A stretch of DNA of 64,000 nucleotides from Candidatus Zixiibacteriota bacterium (lineage in GTDB: Bacteria; Zixibacteria; MSB-5A5; UBA10806; 4484-95): assembly GCA_024231855.1 (NCBI GenBank), contig JAAEQD010000106.1, positions 62,001-126,000 on the forward strand, written 5' to 3'. The notes under the pieces were generated by a model, which saw only the letters and a program-made list of their open reading frames with translations, was not told the DNA's origin and made no database searches. The stretch's first letter is position 1; every line of letters starts with the position of its first letter. The position numbers and the translations under genes are program-made. Positions 28,652 to 38,398 of the stretch are shown here, piece after piece.

Positions 28652-29653
28652 TTAGTACCCTATCACTATCGAAAAGATATTAGTACCGCCCAAATCCTTC
28701 ATGTTAGTATAGGCGAAATCAAACGCTCCCTCGAACCGGTCGATATTGAATTTGATACCGGCGCCGGCCGAGAAATTTTCCACTGTCGAATTAATCAGGT
28801 AACCGCCACGAAGGAAAAACATTTCCTGATAAGAGTATTCCGCTCCCAGGGCGATATTTTCGGCGTTATCGGTGGGATGGTTTAGCTGTGTTACCCAGGT
28901 TACTTTGTTGTTCTCCGTAGCGATCGGATCGAAGGCCGCCGAGATTTTAAACACGGTTGGCGAGGAGAATGATTGATAGTCCTTCGTGAGCCATTCGCCG
29001 GAGACGGTTTTGTATTGATAGTCGCCATCGGGTTTGATCCGTCCGCCGAAATTCGAGACATCTATAGCGAACCGGGTGCCGAAATAATCTGTCTGATATA
29101 ACGTGCCCAGATCAAGCATGCCCGCCCGCATCTTTATATCGCCGAGGTTTTCCTGGGCGTATTTGAAATTTATCCCGAATGAAAAATAATCTGTCAGTCT
29201 AATAGCGTAAGTCAGGCCGGCGGCGAAATCGGAATAGTCGAACATCTCGCCTGTGCCCAAAGGATGATACTCATCTGTGATCTCGAATGAATCGGTACCC
29301 AGGGTAATTAAAAACGCCCCCAGAACATTGGCGTCATCGATATGTTTGGTAACGCCGAAGAAGCTGTGCTTGAAATCAACTACCCATTGACGGTAGGAGA
29401 AACCGAAACTGTCCTTATCATTAAAAGCGATACCGGCAGGATTATGATAAAGCGCGAAAACATCGGTGGCGGTGGCGGTGTAAGCCCCGGCCATTGCGGC
29501 CGCCCTGGCGCCGGGCACGATTTTTAAAAATGTCATAACCGAAGTGCCCGATCTTTCCTCGCCCAGACTGGGGAAAATCTCCCAGGCGAAAGCCGCCGAG
29601 CATGAAAGCGTCATGGCGACCAGAACCACTAACATAATTGCCCTGTTTACCAT
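28652..29653 (-). CDS. PorV/PorQ-family outer-membrane protein
   Basis: 333 residues with a signal peptide and the family signature near the mature N-terminus: FLKIVPGARAAAMAGAYTA, ALYHNPAGIAF. The rest is a FadL-like 14-strand barrel ending in IVIGY. In type IX secretion PorV shuttles cargo with C-terminal sorting domains from the translocon to the surface; two likely cargo proteins are encoded in the same cluster. Its start overlaps the TonB receptor stop by 7 bases. Confidence 0.85.
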   Translation of the reverse strand: MVNRAIMLVVLVAMTLSCSAAFAWEIFPSLGEERSGTSVMTFLKIVPGARAAAMAGAYTATATDVFALYHNPAGIAFNDKDSFGFSYRQWVVDFKHSFFGVTKHIDDANVLGAFLITLGTDSFEITDEYHPLGTGEMFDYSDFAAGLTYAIRLTDYFSFGINFKYAQENLGDIKMRAGMLDLGTLYQTDYFGTRFAIDVSNFGGRIKPDGDYQYKTVSGEWLTKDYQSFSSPTVFKISAAFDPIATENNKVTWVTQLNHPTDNAENIALGAEYSYQEMFFLRGGYLINSTVENFSAGAGIKFNIDRFEGAFDFAYTNMKDLGGTNIFSIVIGY

Positions 29654-32427
29654 GTTATCAGCACCCCCAATTTAATATTTCTAGGCGAAAGATACCTGGC
29701 CGGATCGAACGGGAAAGGATAGGTCGGGTTGAGATCCGGATAGAGGGGGTCATTCCAACTGGGCAGAACCTCATCGCCCTCTTCATAGGCTCTCCCGGTC
29801 AGCGGGTTGATAATCTTGGAGTTACCGTAATCTGTCAGGTTGGTGACCTCTACAAACAACGAATAGCGCAAACCGGAAAATTCGAAATGCTTCTTCACGC
29901 TGAAATCGATCCAACGCCAGTCTATGCCTGTTTCACTATAAGGCTCCTGGTTATTCTTGATATATTCAGGCTCTTCGCCTTCCTTCTCGATTCTCGTATA
30001 AGTGGTATAGCGTTTGCCTGATTGCCAGAAGAAACGCAGGTACATATTCCAGTTATCCGGAAGAGGCAGGCCAAACAGTTTATAATGCTCGTCTTTACGA
30101 GCGAATAAAGAAACATCGGCGGATAACCGCAGCGGCCTATCCCAGGACAAGAAGTTCTCCTTAATCGATTTCTCCTCGAGTTCGCCTTTGGCCACCAGAA
30201 GTTCATCTTTCGGTGATGAGCTTTTGCCCGTTGAAACCGAGTATGAACCCTGAAGAATTATATTAAGAAGCTGACTGGCTCGCTTCTTATATTCGATTTC
30301 GATACCCCGGGCCCGAGCATAATCCAGATTGAAATACATCTGGAAATTCTGGTTGGCAAACCGCCCTCCCTGGGTGATACTGAAAGACGCTATGTAATCG
30401 AAAATATCTTTATAATAAGCGGTAACCGACAACACGTCATTAGTGGTGACCTCGTAGCGAATACCCAACTCATATGACACCGTGGTTTCGGGATTGAGGT
30501 TCGGATTGCCAAACAGCGGATAGGATGAACTGGTACCTACCGATGATAACTTGGCGTACACTCTCTGCGGTTGTGGTAGTTTAGAAAAATGGCCATATGA
30601 ATAAAACAGCATCACATTATCGAGTACGGGATGGGAAATGCCGATGCGCGGCGATATGTGGCCTTTGCCTCGATGGCCCAGTAAACCAAAAGTGTCTCTG
30701 AGATACGCTTCACGTAAATTGTCCGAAACGATTTCCGATTGTCGATCCACAACCAACCTGTCGATATATTTACCGGGAACCCACCAGTCATACCGCAGTC
30801 CGAGATTGACTATAAGGCCAAACGATGAAACTTTATCCTGAATGTATATCGCCCCGGTATTGGGATGGACCTTATAGATATCATGATCGAGTCCCAGGCC
30901 GGTCTGACCGACGCCGGGCTTGTTGATATCCACCATCTGAATTTCCTGCAGATTGGTTTCAAATCCCGCTTTAGCGACATGTTTCTGGCCTATGCTCAGG
31001 TTGCCGTCCAGTTTCAGTGTATATTGTTCGTAGTAATAATCCCGCCAGTTCTCCCCCTCGCCGTAATCATAGAAGCCGTCACCGGTGGTAGTTACGTAAT
31101 GAGAATTATCTACACCGTCATTAGGGTCTAAATCTGGTATAAAAATATAATTAATCGGCAGAATATCGATCGGTTCGGCGTGGTCATCACCCCACATCTT
31201 TTCGCCAACGGCTGACCTTTGCTGAGTGAAAAAACGTGATAACCTCAATTCATAGAAAAAGCGCGGGCTCATGGAATGACTCAACATTAGCGATTGTTGG
31301 TTCGAGACCCTGGTGCGAGTGTTGTAGTTTTCGAGGATGTTCTGAAATTGATAAGGATAGGAAGTGTATTCGGGATTGGGATTTTCGAAATCGTTCGAAT
31401 TATAACCCTGGTTAATCTCAGCCGAGCCCTTGGCCGTACCGATCAATTTGAGAGTGGGATTGAATCGATGAGTTATTTTAGCCAGGGTGGAATATTGGTT
31501 CGATTCCCTCGGCGTAAACTGGGTCTTGCCAAACAACGATGAGTAGAGATCGTGAGTATGGGGAAGGTAAGTATCGGACAGGTTGGAATAACCAGTCATG
31601 AAAAACGATGTTTTTCTCGAAAATAGTACCGGCCCGGAAAGCTGAAGTTCGCCTACATCGGAGTTAAAGTTGGATGATTTAAACAGGCCGAAATCATCGG
31701 TTTTATAAGAGAACCGTCCACTATATTTTTCGACCGAACCCTCTTTGGTTTTAACCTGTACCACACCGGACATAGCCTGACCATATTCAGCATTGAAGCC
31801 GCCGGTTAGAACTTGAAATTCCTCGATCGCGCCGGCTGTCACGGATAACCCGGCGGTACCGCCTGTGTACGGGTCCTGAATCGATAAGCCATCGACGAGA
31901 TAAGAGTTCTCATACGATCTGCCGCCGCGAATGTGAATATCATCGCCGATCGACACAACGCCGGCCTGTTGTTTGATCAGATCAGTGACATCCTCGACCA
32001 CCAGTTGTTCGATCTGATCCGCGCCAAGCGTGGTTTTGCTCTCGGTTTGCTCGATATCCATAAGCGGCGCCTCGCCCAGAACAACGATATCCGGCACGGC
32101 TAAAGCCGATTCGGTCATCTCGAAATCCAGGTTTAGTGTTTCGTTTTCCTCGATTTTCACGCCGGTTTTAAGTATAGGCTTATAGCCGATCAGGCGCACT
32201 TCGATATTGTAAGTACCGCCTTTTATTTTGGCTACCTTGTACCGTCCGGCAAAGTCGCTGGCATCGCCGTAATAAGTACCCTTGGCCATGATTGTCACAC
32301 CCGGCAAAGTCTCGCCGGATTTGATATCGGTAATCGTCCCTTCGATTATAGCCGAAAAAACTCCGCTGAATGACAGGGTTACGACCACGGTTATCAGAAC
32401 GATATTTGACAATAGTTTTTTATTCAT
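29647..32427 (-). CDS. TonB-dependent receptor with carboxypeptidase-regulatory-like N-domain
   Basis: About 926 residues from the ATG at 32427 (a TTG two codons earlier is possible). A signal peptide precedes a CarboxypepD_reg-like domain (IEGTITDIKSGETLPGVTI ... YKVAKIKGGTYNIEVRLIGY), then the plug (about 125-230, with VVLGEAPL, IHIRGGRSYENSYLVDG) and a long barrel ending GVLITW. Substrate unknown; the barrel sits with PorV-like and sorting-domain genes rather than with a SusD gene, so glycan uptake is not supported. It overlaps the upstream lipoprotein gene by 8 bases. Confidence 0.92.
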   Translation of the reverse strand: MNKKLLSNIVLITVVVTLSFSGVFSAIIEGTITDIKSGETLPGVTIMAKGTYYGDASDFAGRYKVAKIKGGTYNIEVRLIGYKPILKTGVKIEENETLNLDFEMTESALAVPDIVVLGEAPLMDIEQTESKTTLGADQIEQLVVEDVTDLIKQQAGVVSIGDDIHIRGGRSYENSYLVDGLSIQDPYTGGTAGLSVTAGAIEEFQVLTGGFNAEYGQAMSGVVQVKTKEGSVEKYSGRFSYKTDDFGLFKSSNFNSDVGELQLSGPVLFSRKTSFFMTGYSNLSDTYLPHTHDLYSSLFGKTQFTPRESNQYSTLAKITHRFNPTLKLIGTAKGSAEINQGYNSNDFENPNPEYTSYPYQFQNILENYNTRTRVSNQQSLMLSHSMSPRFFYELRLSRFFTQQRSAVGEKMWGDDHAEPIDILPINYIFIPDLDPNDGVDNSHYVTTTGDGFYDYGEGENWRDYYYEQYTLKLDGNLSIGQKHVAKAGFETNLQEIQMVDINKPGVGQTGLGLDHDIYKVHPNTGAIYIQDKVSSFGLIVNLGLRYDWWVPGKYIDRLVVDRQSEIVSDNLREAYLRDTFGLLGHRGKGHISPRIGISHPVLDNVMLFYSYGHFSKLPQPQRVYAKLSSVGTSSSYPLFGNPNLNPETTVSYELGIRYEVTTNDVLSVTAYYKDIFDYIASFSITQGGRFANQNFQMYFNLDYARARGIEIEYKKRASQLLNIILQGSYSVSTGKSSSPKDELLVAKGELEEKSIKENFLSWDRPLRLSADVSLFARKDEHYKLFGLPLPDNWNMYLRFFWQSGKRYTTYTRIEKEGEEPEYIKNNQEPYSETGIDWRWIDFSVKKHFEFSGLRYSLFVEVTNLTDYGNSKIINPLTGRAYEEGDEVLPSWNDPLYPDLNPTYPFPFDPARYLSPRNIKLGVLITW

Positions 32428-33871
32428 CGGCAAACTCGTTTAGCAAGATATTGGACATCATACCTAAAAAGCCATCATTTACATTACAATCAAAAACAGG
32501 CAGTGAGAAAAAGATAACTTGAGCCGGCGGTTGCTCCGCGGCCTCGGGGTCATATGGATATCTAACGGCAACTGTGTCGCCGACGCTTTCCGGATCATTA
32601 AGAGTCGCGTTTATTGTGTAGAGCACTTTATACTGGCCGATGCCAAACGCTTCAGGGGCGGCCGGGGCAAAACCGAAAGTATGCGAAAGAAGTTGGCTTG
32701 TTTCAAGCGTATCGGGATAACCCGCTAAAGCGTCAGGATCTGGATTAACAAATCTAATTGGCCGAGTTACGGCTTCGTCATAAATTGTATCGATCGGCAT
32801 AAAGGGATATATTGTCGTATCGGAGCTAACGAAGGTGGCGCTTACGAAAAGCCGGCCGCCATCCGTGATAAAATTACCGATTGCAGATGACGTTTCCGTA
32901 AAATGTCTTTGTGATCCGGCGTTCCAGACCAAAATATCGAAATGATCCAAGGATAATTCCAGGTCCTGAGTATAATAAAATGGCCTGTCGGTGAAATCCA
33001 GCGATGTATAATCCAGAGCCAAAGAAATGAACACACTATCATACATTGAATCACCGCTGGTGAAATAGGCGTTGTCATCAACATAGAGGATATTTCCAAG
33101 CGGTTCGATAACTTCCCAAACTCCCGCATCATCCGGGTAATACACCACATCGCTGTATGATCCGGCTATATCATAGCTGCGCAGAAACATGCGATAGAAG
33201 CCGGGTTCGATATTGGAAAATGTATATGAGAAAGTTAGAGAATCCAGGTAAATCCATTCAACCTCTACCGGCAGGTTATCGGGATCGAGGGTTGTGTCGA
33301 CATGCATCGACGAGTCGCCCAGAAATATCTGGTAGCCGGAAATAGACTCATCACCGTCTGGATCATCGCCGGTCCAGGTGAATGTATGGTAGCCCAGGGT
33401 GATATTGTATTCCAATGAATAGTCATTCATTAAAGCCACCGGAAGCTGAACTGTCGGCGGCGAATTGATTATTGGAAATGTCATTAACGCCGGCGTCGGG
33501 TCGGCCAGCGAATCGCTGTCTATAGCCCTGATATAGAATGTGAAATCTCTGGCAGCCTCGCGGATTTTAACATAGAAGGTGTCGGATACCAACTCCGTAA
33601 AAGTCCAGGCGGTATCCGATGACGTATCATCCCAGGCCCACTCATAGCCTATAACCTCGCCATCCGGGTCGTCACCGTACCAGTGAAGTACCAACATACT
33701 GGCGGAGGTATCTGGTCTGCCGGTGGTATCAATCACACCCAGGCTGTCGCCTATTACCAGAAACAGATTTGTTTCCGGCGGCCTGTTATCGATAGGATCG
33801 GATGGTTTCTTATCGACACAGGCCAGCAGACATAGAGCAATTACAAGAATTGCCGCTACAATTTTATTCAA
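32420..33871 (-). CDS. Lipoprotein with Fn3-like domains
   Basis: 483 residues from a TTG start, with a lipobox (ALCLLACVDK). The N-terminal half has two fibronectin-type-III-like modules marked by LHWYGDDPDGEVIGYEWAWDD and FTWTGDDPDGDESISGYQIFL. From about residue 265 a different alpha/beta domain follows (ILYVDDNAYFTSGD, FDILVWNAGS, IGNFITDGGRLFVSATF), like glutamine-amidotransferase-related folds found in surface proteins, but with no visible catalytic Cys. It probably assists the neighbouring receptor. Confidence 0.72.
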   Translation of the reverse strand: MNKIVAAILVIALCLLACVDKKPSDPIDNRPPETNLFLVIGDSLGVIDTTGRPDTSASMLVLHWYGDDPDGEVIGYEWAWDDTSSDTAWTFTELVSDTFYVKIREAARDFTFYIRAIDSDSLADPTPALMTFPIINSPPTVQLPVALMNDYSLEYNITLGYHTFTWTGDDPDGDESISGYQIFLGDSSMHVDTTLDPDNLPVEVEWIYLDSLTFSYTFSNIEPGFYRMFLRSYDIAGSYSDVVYYPDDAGVWEVIEPLGNILYVDDNAYFTSGDSMYDSVFISLALDYTSLDFTDRPFYYTQDLELSLDHFDILVWNAGSQRHFTETSSAIGNFITDGGRLFVSATFVSSDTTIYPFMPIDTIYDEAVTRPIRFVNPDPDALAGYPDTLETSQLLSHTFGFAPAAPEAFGIGQYKVLYTINATLNDPESVGDTVAVRYPYDPEAAEQPPAQVIFFSLPVFDCNVNDGFLGMMSNILLNEFADE

Positions 33872-33893
33872 TTTTTTTATTGCCTTTGCAATT

Positions 33894-35891
33894 TTATTTC
33901 AGCAACAGCATTTGCCTGGTGTCGCTGAAATCTCCCACCTTGAGGCGGTAGAAATACAGACCGGTCGCCACCGGTTTACCGCCGCTATCTATGCCCTCCC
34001 AGGTAATCGAATGCGAGCCAACTTGGACATCGCTATAATTTGCTTCAAATACTTCCCGACCCAACAGGTCATATATTACGAAATCAACATCTCCCGGCTC
34101 GGCCAGGTAGTAAGAGACCGATGTCGAAGGATTGAACGGATTGGGGTAGTTCTGGCTTAAGCTGGTCGCTCTCGGTAGATTTTCTTCTTCATCGATAGTG
34201 AGATAAGGTTCAAAATCGAGAAACCTTCTTGGCGTAAGCTGGTAACCGCCATCCGGAGGATCGTCATAATCGTACTGACCGACACAGCCGACGATATTTT
34301 GGGGTTCCGTCGGCATATACTGGCCAGGTATATTAGTACTACGATCGATTCTAAGCAGGGTCTGCCCTGTAACATCTTGAATAGTCAAGGTTGCTGATAC
34401 TCCCAATTCGGGCCATGAATCAGGTTCCTCAATAATCGTTACATTCAAAATCCTGGCCAGCCTGCATTCATATTGCTCGCCTTCTATCTCGGCCAGATCC
34501 TCGCAAGTAAGTTCCAGTGTATCGAGGGAACCGGAAGCGGCGCCATGATTGGTAATCCGTTCCGGATCGTAAACCATTAATTGTACCTTACCGTAATACT
34601 CAGCAATAACACCCGTTGCCGTAATAGAATCACCGATATTGACATTGAGCATCTCATCAAACATTAATACGCTAATTCCGGCAACGCCATCTTCCATGAA
34701 GAAGTCGGTTCGATCGGTAGAGAAGTTGTAGCTGGTCGCGATACCGGTCAGGGTTGCCGCTGAATCCTCTAAATCGGGCAGGAAATCGCCATCACCATCC
34801 GCTCTGGCTTCGGCGATAGTCATTTCCACAGGAGTCAGGATTCTATAGGTATAGAAATTCCACGGGGCTTCGGATGGTTCGGTACGCACGGCGCCCTCAT
34901 CGTCCTCCGCCTCGATATAATAGTCGACTCTCGACCCGGCGGGTAACGCGGGCAGTGTGAACCAGTATTCATCGTTATCGCCTTCGTTCATATATACGCT
35001 AATCCAACTGCCGAGGTTCTGCCTGAAATACAGTTCTACGTTATCCACCTCGACATCATCGAAAACATTGGCCGATATCGTAACCGGATCGTCATCAAAC
35101 GGGAATTCCGGGAAATGACCGACATTTCCGATAATCGGCGCGCCTGATGGGAATTGGATATCCCGCATGTAGCGAGGCTGGATATTGTAATTGTTAAAAC
35201 GATGGTAAACCACGCCGTTGACATAAGAGAATTGAGTGCCGACGGTTGGCAGATACGCGATCGAATCAGACGCGTCACGGACCATAAATTGATGGCCGGT
35301 TGTGTCGTGGCAAATCCAGGTCGCGGTATTGGTGTATGGAATCACGGAATCGACTGTTACCTCGTATATCCTGACATAGACGCCCTCGAATTGCTCGCCC
35401 AGGGAATCGACAACGCCATAACCGCCCGTGGTATCGATAAGATCGGCGGTGACCACCATGGGTTCGGGTTCGGGATTACCGAATGAATGGAACGTGAAAC
35501 TACCGGGCACGATGAATAACTCGGTCATGTTAGATCCATATGGCGGATCGTATGGCCAGGCATATTCGCTGACCAGCGCGTCAACCGAGATAGAGTCGCC
35601 CGGGATTAAATCCGGAAAGCCTTCGGAGGTGGGATTGTAGGCCATCACACCCGAAAATGGTCCGCCATCGGCCATTTCCATATAAAAGGTCACGCCGCTG
35701 CCGGCATAGTAAAGGCCAGTACCCGCGACTACGATGCCGCCCACATGTACCGTATCGCCCTCATAAATCGAGCTATCGGCGCCAACCGGCACTTCCTGGA
35801 TTTCCCTGATCGTATACTCCGGATACTGAGCGAAAGCCACAGCCGCCATGAGTACCATTATAAATAGGGAAAAAACTATAGTCTTTTTCAT
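33894..35891 (-). CDS. Secreted OB-fold/adhesin-type protein with sorting domain
   Basis: 665 residues with a signal peptide (1-21). Residues 25-240 and 350-570 hold repeated OB-like modules (DTVHVGGIVVAGTG ... PGDSISVDALVSEY; NIGDSITATGVIAEYYGKVQLMVYD) of the kind found in extracellular nucleases such as ExeM, but no nuclease domain is visible. A middle Ig-like part has DPVTISANVFDDVEVDNVELYF. The end SLSQNYPNPFNPSTSVSYYL to RQMLLLK is a textbook type IX-like sorting domain. It shares its OB and Ig-like modules with the 1425-residue protein downstream in coordinates, so both may be cargo for the same PorV-like carrier. AAGGAC precedes the ATG. Confidence 0.8.
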   Translation of the reverse strand: MKKTIVFSLFIMVLMAAVAFAQYPEYTIREIQEVPVGADSSIYEGDTVHVGGIVVAGTGLYYAGSGVTFYMEMADGGPFSGVMAYNPTSEGFPDLIPGDSISVDALVSEYAWPYDPPYGSNMTELFIVPGSFTFHSFGNPEPEPMVVTADLIDTTGGYGVVDSLGEQFEGVYVRIYEVTVDSVIPYTNTATWICHDTTGHQFMVRDASDSIAYLPTVGTQFSYVNGVVYHRFNNYNIQPRYMRDIQFPSGAPIIGNVGHFPEFPFDDDPVTISANVFDDVEVDNVELYFRQNLGSWISVYMNEGDNDEYWFTLPALPAGSRVDYYIEAEDDEGAVRTEPSEAPWNFYTYRILTPVEMTIAEARADGDGDFLPDLEDSAATLTGIATSYNFSTDRTDFFMEDGVAGISVLMFDEMLNVNIGDSITATGVIAEYYGKVQLMVYDPERITNHGAASGSLDTLELTCEDLAEIEGEQYECRLARILNVTIIEEPDSWPELGVSATLTIQDVTGQTLLRIDRSTNIPGQYMPTEPQNIVGCVGQYDYDDPPDGGYQLTPRRFLDFEPYLTIDEEENLPRATSLSQNYPNPFNPSTSVSYYLAEPGDVDFVIYDLLGREVFEANYSDVQVGSHSITWEGIDSGGKPVATGLYFYRLKVGDFSDTRQMLLLK

Positions 35892-35904
35892 GTTTCTCGT
35901 CCTT

Positions 35905-38028
35905 TCATTTGATTACTACAAATTTGCCCTTCTGGATATCCCCAGATACTTCGTTTCTTACCGTATATAAATACATTCCGGTGGCCAACGCCTGGTCGGC
36001 CTCGGATACTACGTCCCAACTATGCATACCGCCGGAAAAAACGCTACCATCCCCGGCGAAACTGCCGTACCAGGCTATATCACCACCGCTATAGGTAGCG
36101 GCATCATGATAGATATGGTCAACGATCTCACCTGCCAGGGTATATATAATAATGGTGCATTTATCCGGTAAATTATAAAAATGGATCATTCGTTCGCGCT
36201 CTTTCGGGCCGTCATTGCCCCGACCATCCCAGCCGGAGAAAGCCCGATAAGGATTCGGGAATACCCCAACATCAGCGACCGGATCTGGCGGCGGTCCGGG
36301 AAAAACTCTTATATAGTTAAGCAATGGGCTTGATTCCAGGCTCTCAAGATTATTATTTGGATCGCCCGTATCGAAAGCGGTTACGGCGTAAATATACTGC
36401 CAACCGTTCAATAAATCGGAATTGGTCAATTTATAATGCATCAAATGGCCGTCGATCTCAACCGGCTCAGGCAGGCGTACAAATTCCAGCCCGGTATTGA
36501 AACCGATCGAGTCAACCCGGTCAAACTGGCCTATTAATTGAAACAGGTCGCGAAGTCCCTGGCCCTGGTTATCCTGGGTCATTCGCGCCCGATATATTTT
36601 ATAGCCTTCGAAATCTTCAACCCCTATAACTGGGTCGACATAGCTTTCCGGCGAATTATTCCAGTAAATATCTACGGCTTTGTCTGAGGCCACCAGTCTC
36701 ATCATAGGCGGCGGCGGCGCGGATGGCAGGATATACCGGTCGATTACGCCATTAGGCGGCTCGCCGTTAGGACCTTCAAGATCCTCGTCGGGGTCTAGTA
36801 TACCATTCGAATTTTTATCCTCGCCGTCATAAGCGATCTTGGCCCAACTGGCGTTATTAATCAGATTGGTTTTAGCCAGAGGGGTGTCTTCGCTCATTGG
36901 GTCGGGGCCGTATTTCTCGGCGCAGACAATGGCAAATACGATTTGCATCGTGGAATCAGGTAATAAGGTCGGGTAAGGTCCGGTCGACACCATCTGGGTC
37001 CAGTTACTTGATACAAACGCTTCTTCCGGCCAAATCGGAACATCATTCAAGCCCGTGGAGAGTCTTATATACCGTTGTCCATCGCTGGCCGGAGTTGAAA
37101 AAAGCGGATCCTGTTGGTTACGCCATTTCCATATATTGTACTTGAAAGCATCCGGGCCGGCATATAAAATCCGGCCATCAGTAGTATCATAAAAAGCCGG
37201 CGTACTGCCCAAAACGCGACAGCCGATATAACTTTCGGCGAAACCGTCGTCGCCGTCTCTGTCGAACGAGTAGCCCATGGCCATCGTATCGATCATGTTG
37301 CAGGGATCGTCATAGAAACTCCAGCTTCGGTCGGGGCCGCTATACGGGGTTAGATCGGTATTGCCGATAGTCGGTTCGTACCAGTAGCCGATCCAGATAT
37401 TCTCAATTGGGAATTCGCTTTTATTGGTTATATCGAAACTGAATATCACAAACGCGTCGGCGAACGGTAAACTCCAGGAGTAAGTTTCCTGATGGATATC
37501 TATACCGAATGGATCGTGTTCCGGGATCTGAATCTGCTCGCCGCTTTCGTCGATCACATAAATGGATGAATCCGAAAAATCGCAGATAAAATCCTGATGG
37601 CTGATAGCTTCAGGATGGAAAAACTGGGAACTGGTAAGGCTCGACCTCTCCTCTATCTGATAGATAACACTGCCGGTATCCCTGGTGGTGAATTCAAAGC
37701 CCTCGGACGCGGCGGCATCGGGATAAGCATCGATAGCGCCGGTACTGACTTTGCGCTGACCGTTTTGTTCGCCGCCAAACCACAATCCACCCATCCACAG
37801 ATGCTCTATATGCGAACCGATTGGATATTCACAGGAGGCCTGATCTTCGATACGAAAGGCTGTCCCGTAAACGCCATAATTGGTTATGGTCATACTAATG
37901 TTACCGATATCGGTGACATGCGTCGCGTCATCTATGGCAGTTCTCGAATAAAGAAAAACAGTTGATATAAGAATTATCAAGAGTATGAAAGATATTGAAC
38001 GTGATAATTTTGAGGATAATAACTTCAT
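35905..38028 (-). CDS. Secreted surface protein with FlgD-like sorting domain
   Basis: About 707 residues from the ATG at 38028, chosen because it gives a signal peptide (SISFILLIILISTVFLYS). The N-terminal region (NISMTITNYGVYGT, YPIGSHIEHLWMGGLWFGG) recurs in FCB surface proteins without a named function. A calcium-like acidic stretch EDKNSNGILDPDEDLEGPNG lies near residue 430, followed by an Fn3-like domain. The end FPNPYRAFSGWDGRGND ... GMYLYTVRNEVSGDIQKGKF is a FlgD/sorting domain. It is the first gene of the minus-strand cluster that runs down to 27457. Confidence 0.78.
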   Translation of the reverse strand: MKLLSSKLSRSISFILLIILISTVFLYSRTAIDDATHVTDIGNISMTITNYGVYGTAFRIEDQASCEYPIGSHIEHLWMGGLWFGGEQNGQRKVSTGAIDAYPDAAASEGFEFTTRDTGSVIYQIEERSSLTSSQFFHPEAISHQDFICDFSDSSIYVIDESGEQIQIPEHDPFGIDIHQETYSWSLPFADAFVIFSFDITNKSEFPIENIWIGYWYEPTIGNTDLTPYSGPDRSWSFYDDPCNMIDTMAMGYSFDRDGDDGFAESYIGCRVLGSTPAFYDTTDGRILYAGPDAFKYNIWKWRNQQDPLFSTPASDGQRYIRLSTGLNDVPIWPEEAFVSSNWTQMVSTGPYPTLLPDSTMQIVFAIVCAEKYGPDPMSEDTPLAKTNLINNASWAKIAYDGEDKNSNGILDPDEDLEGPNGEPPNGVIDRYILPSAPPPPMMRLVASDKAVDIYWNNSPESYVDPVIGVEDFEGYKIYRARMTQDNQGQGLRDLFQLIGQFDRVDSIGFNTGLEFVRLPEPVEIDGHLMHYKLTNSDLLNGWQYIYAVTAFDTGDPNNNLESLESSPLLNYIRVFPGPPPDPVADVGVFPNPYRAFSGWDGRGNDGPKERERMIHFYNLPDKCTIIIYTLAGEIVDHIYHDAATYSGGDIAWYGSFAGDGSVFSGGMHSWDVVSEADQALATGMYLYTVRNEVSGDIQKGKFVVIK

Positions 38029-38347
38029 AATGCAATTAGTATTCTTTGCTTCCCAACCGCACATACATCCACCCTAACTTCTTTTCAAAATGCCAATGGC
38101 TCCTATTACCTGCATTATTCTATGAACTTCCACTTAAATATAACACTTTTTCCAATATATGAAAGAATATTTTTACATTAAATTGGATTTTTCACAAAAT
38201 AAAATATTCTGGTTGAAGCCTAATTTCACACTAATTCAGGCAAATTTTGGGATTCGCTCAACATTAAATCACTAACCTTGTATCACTAATTGAATCCGCA
38301 TATCGATATTTGAGCGATTGTCATCATTATTATTGAATCCCGACCAT
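38029..38347. other. AT-rich leader region of the surface cluster
   Basis: No gene is visible. The stretch separates the cluster from the terminator of the 1425-residue gene, so the cluster's promoter should be here, but no clean -35/-10 pair was found on the minus strand. Confidence 0.5.
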
Positions 38348-38382
38348 AAAAAAACGGTCGTCCGGAAAACCCGGACGACCGT
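38348..38382 (-). terminator. Terminator of the dockerin-bearing giant protein gene
   Basis: On the minus strand ACGGTCGTCCGG, a 5-base loop, CCGGACGACCGT, then a run of T. The 12-bp perfect stem is the strongest terminator in the window. Confidence 0.93.
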
Positions 38383-38398
38383 AATAGACTGGACTGAA

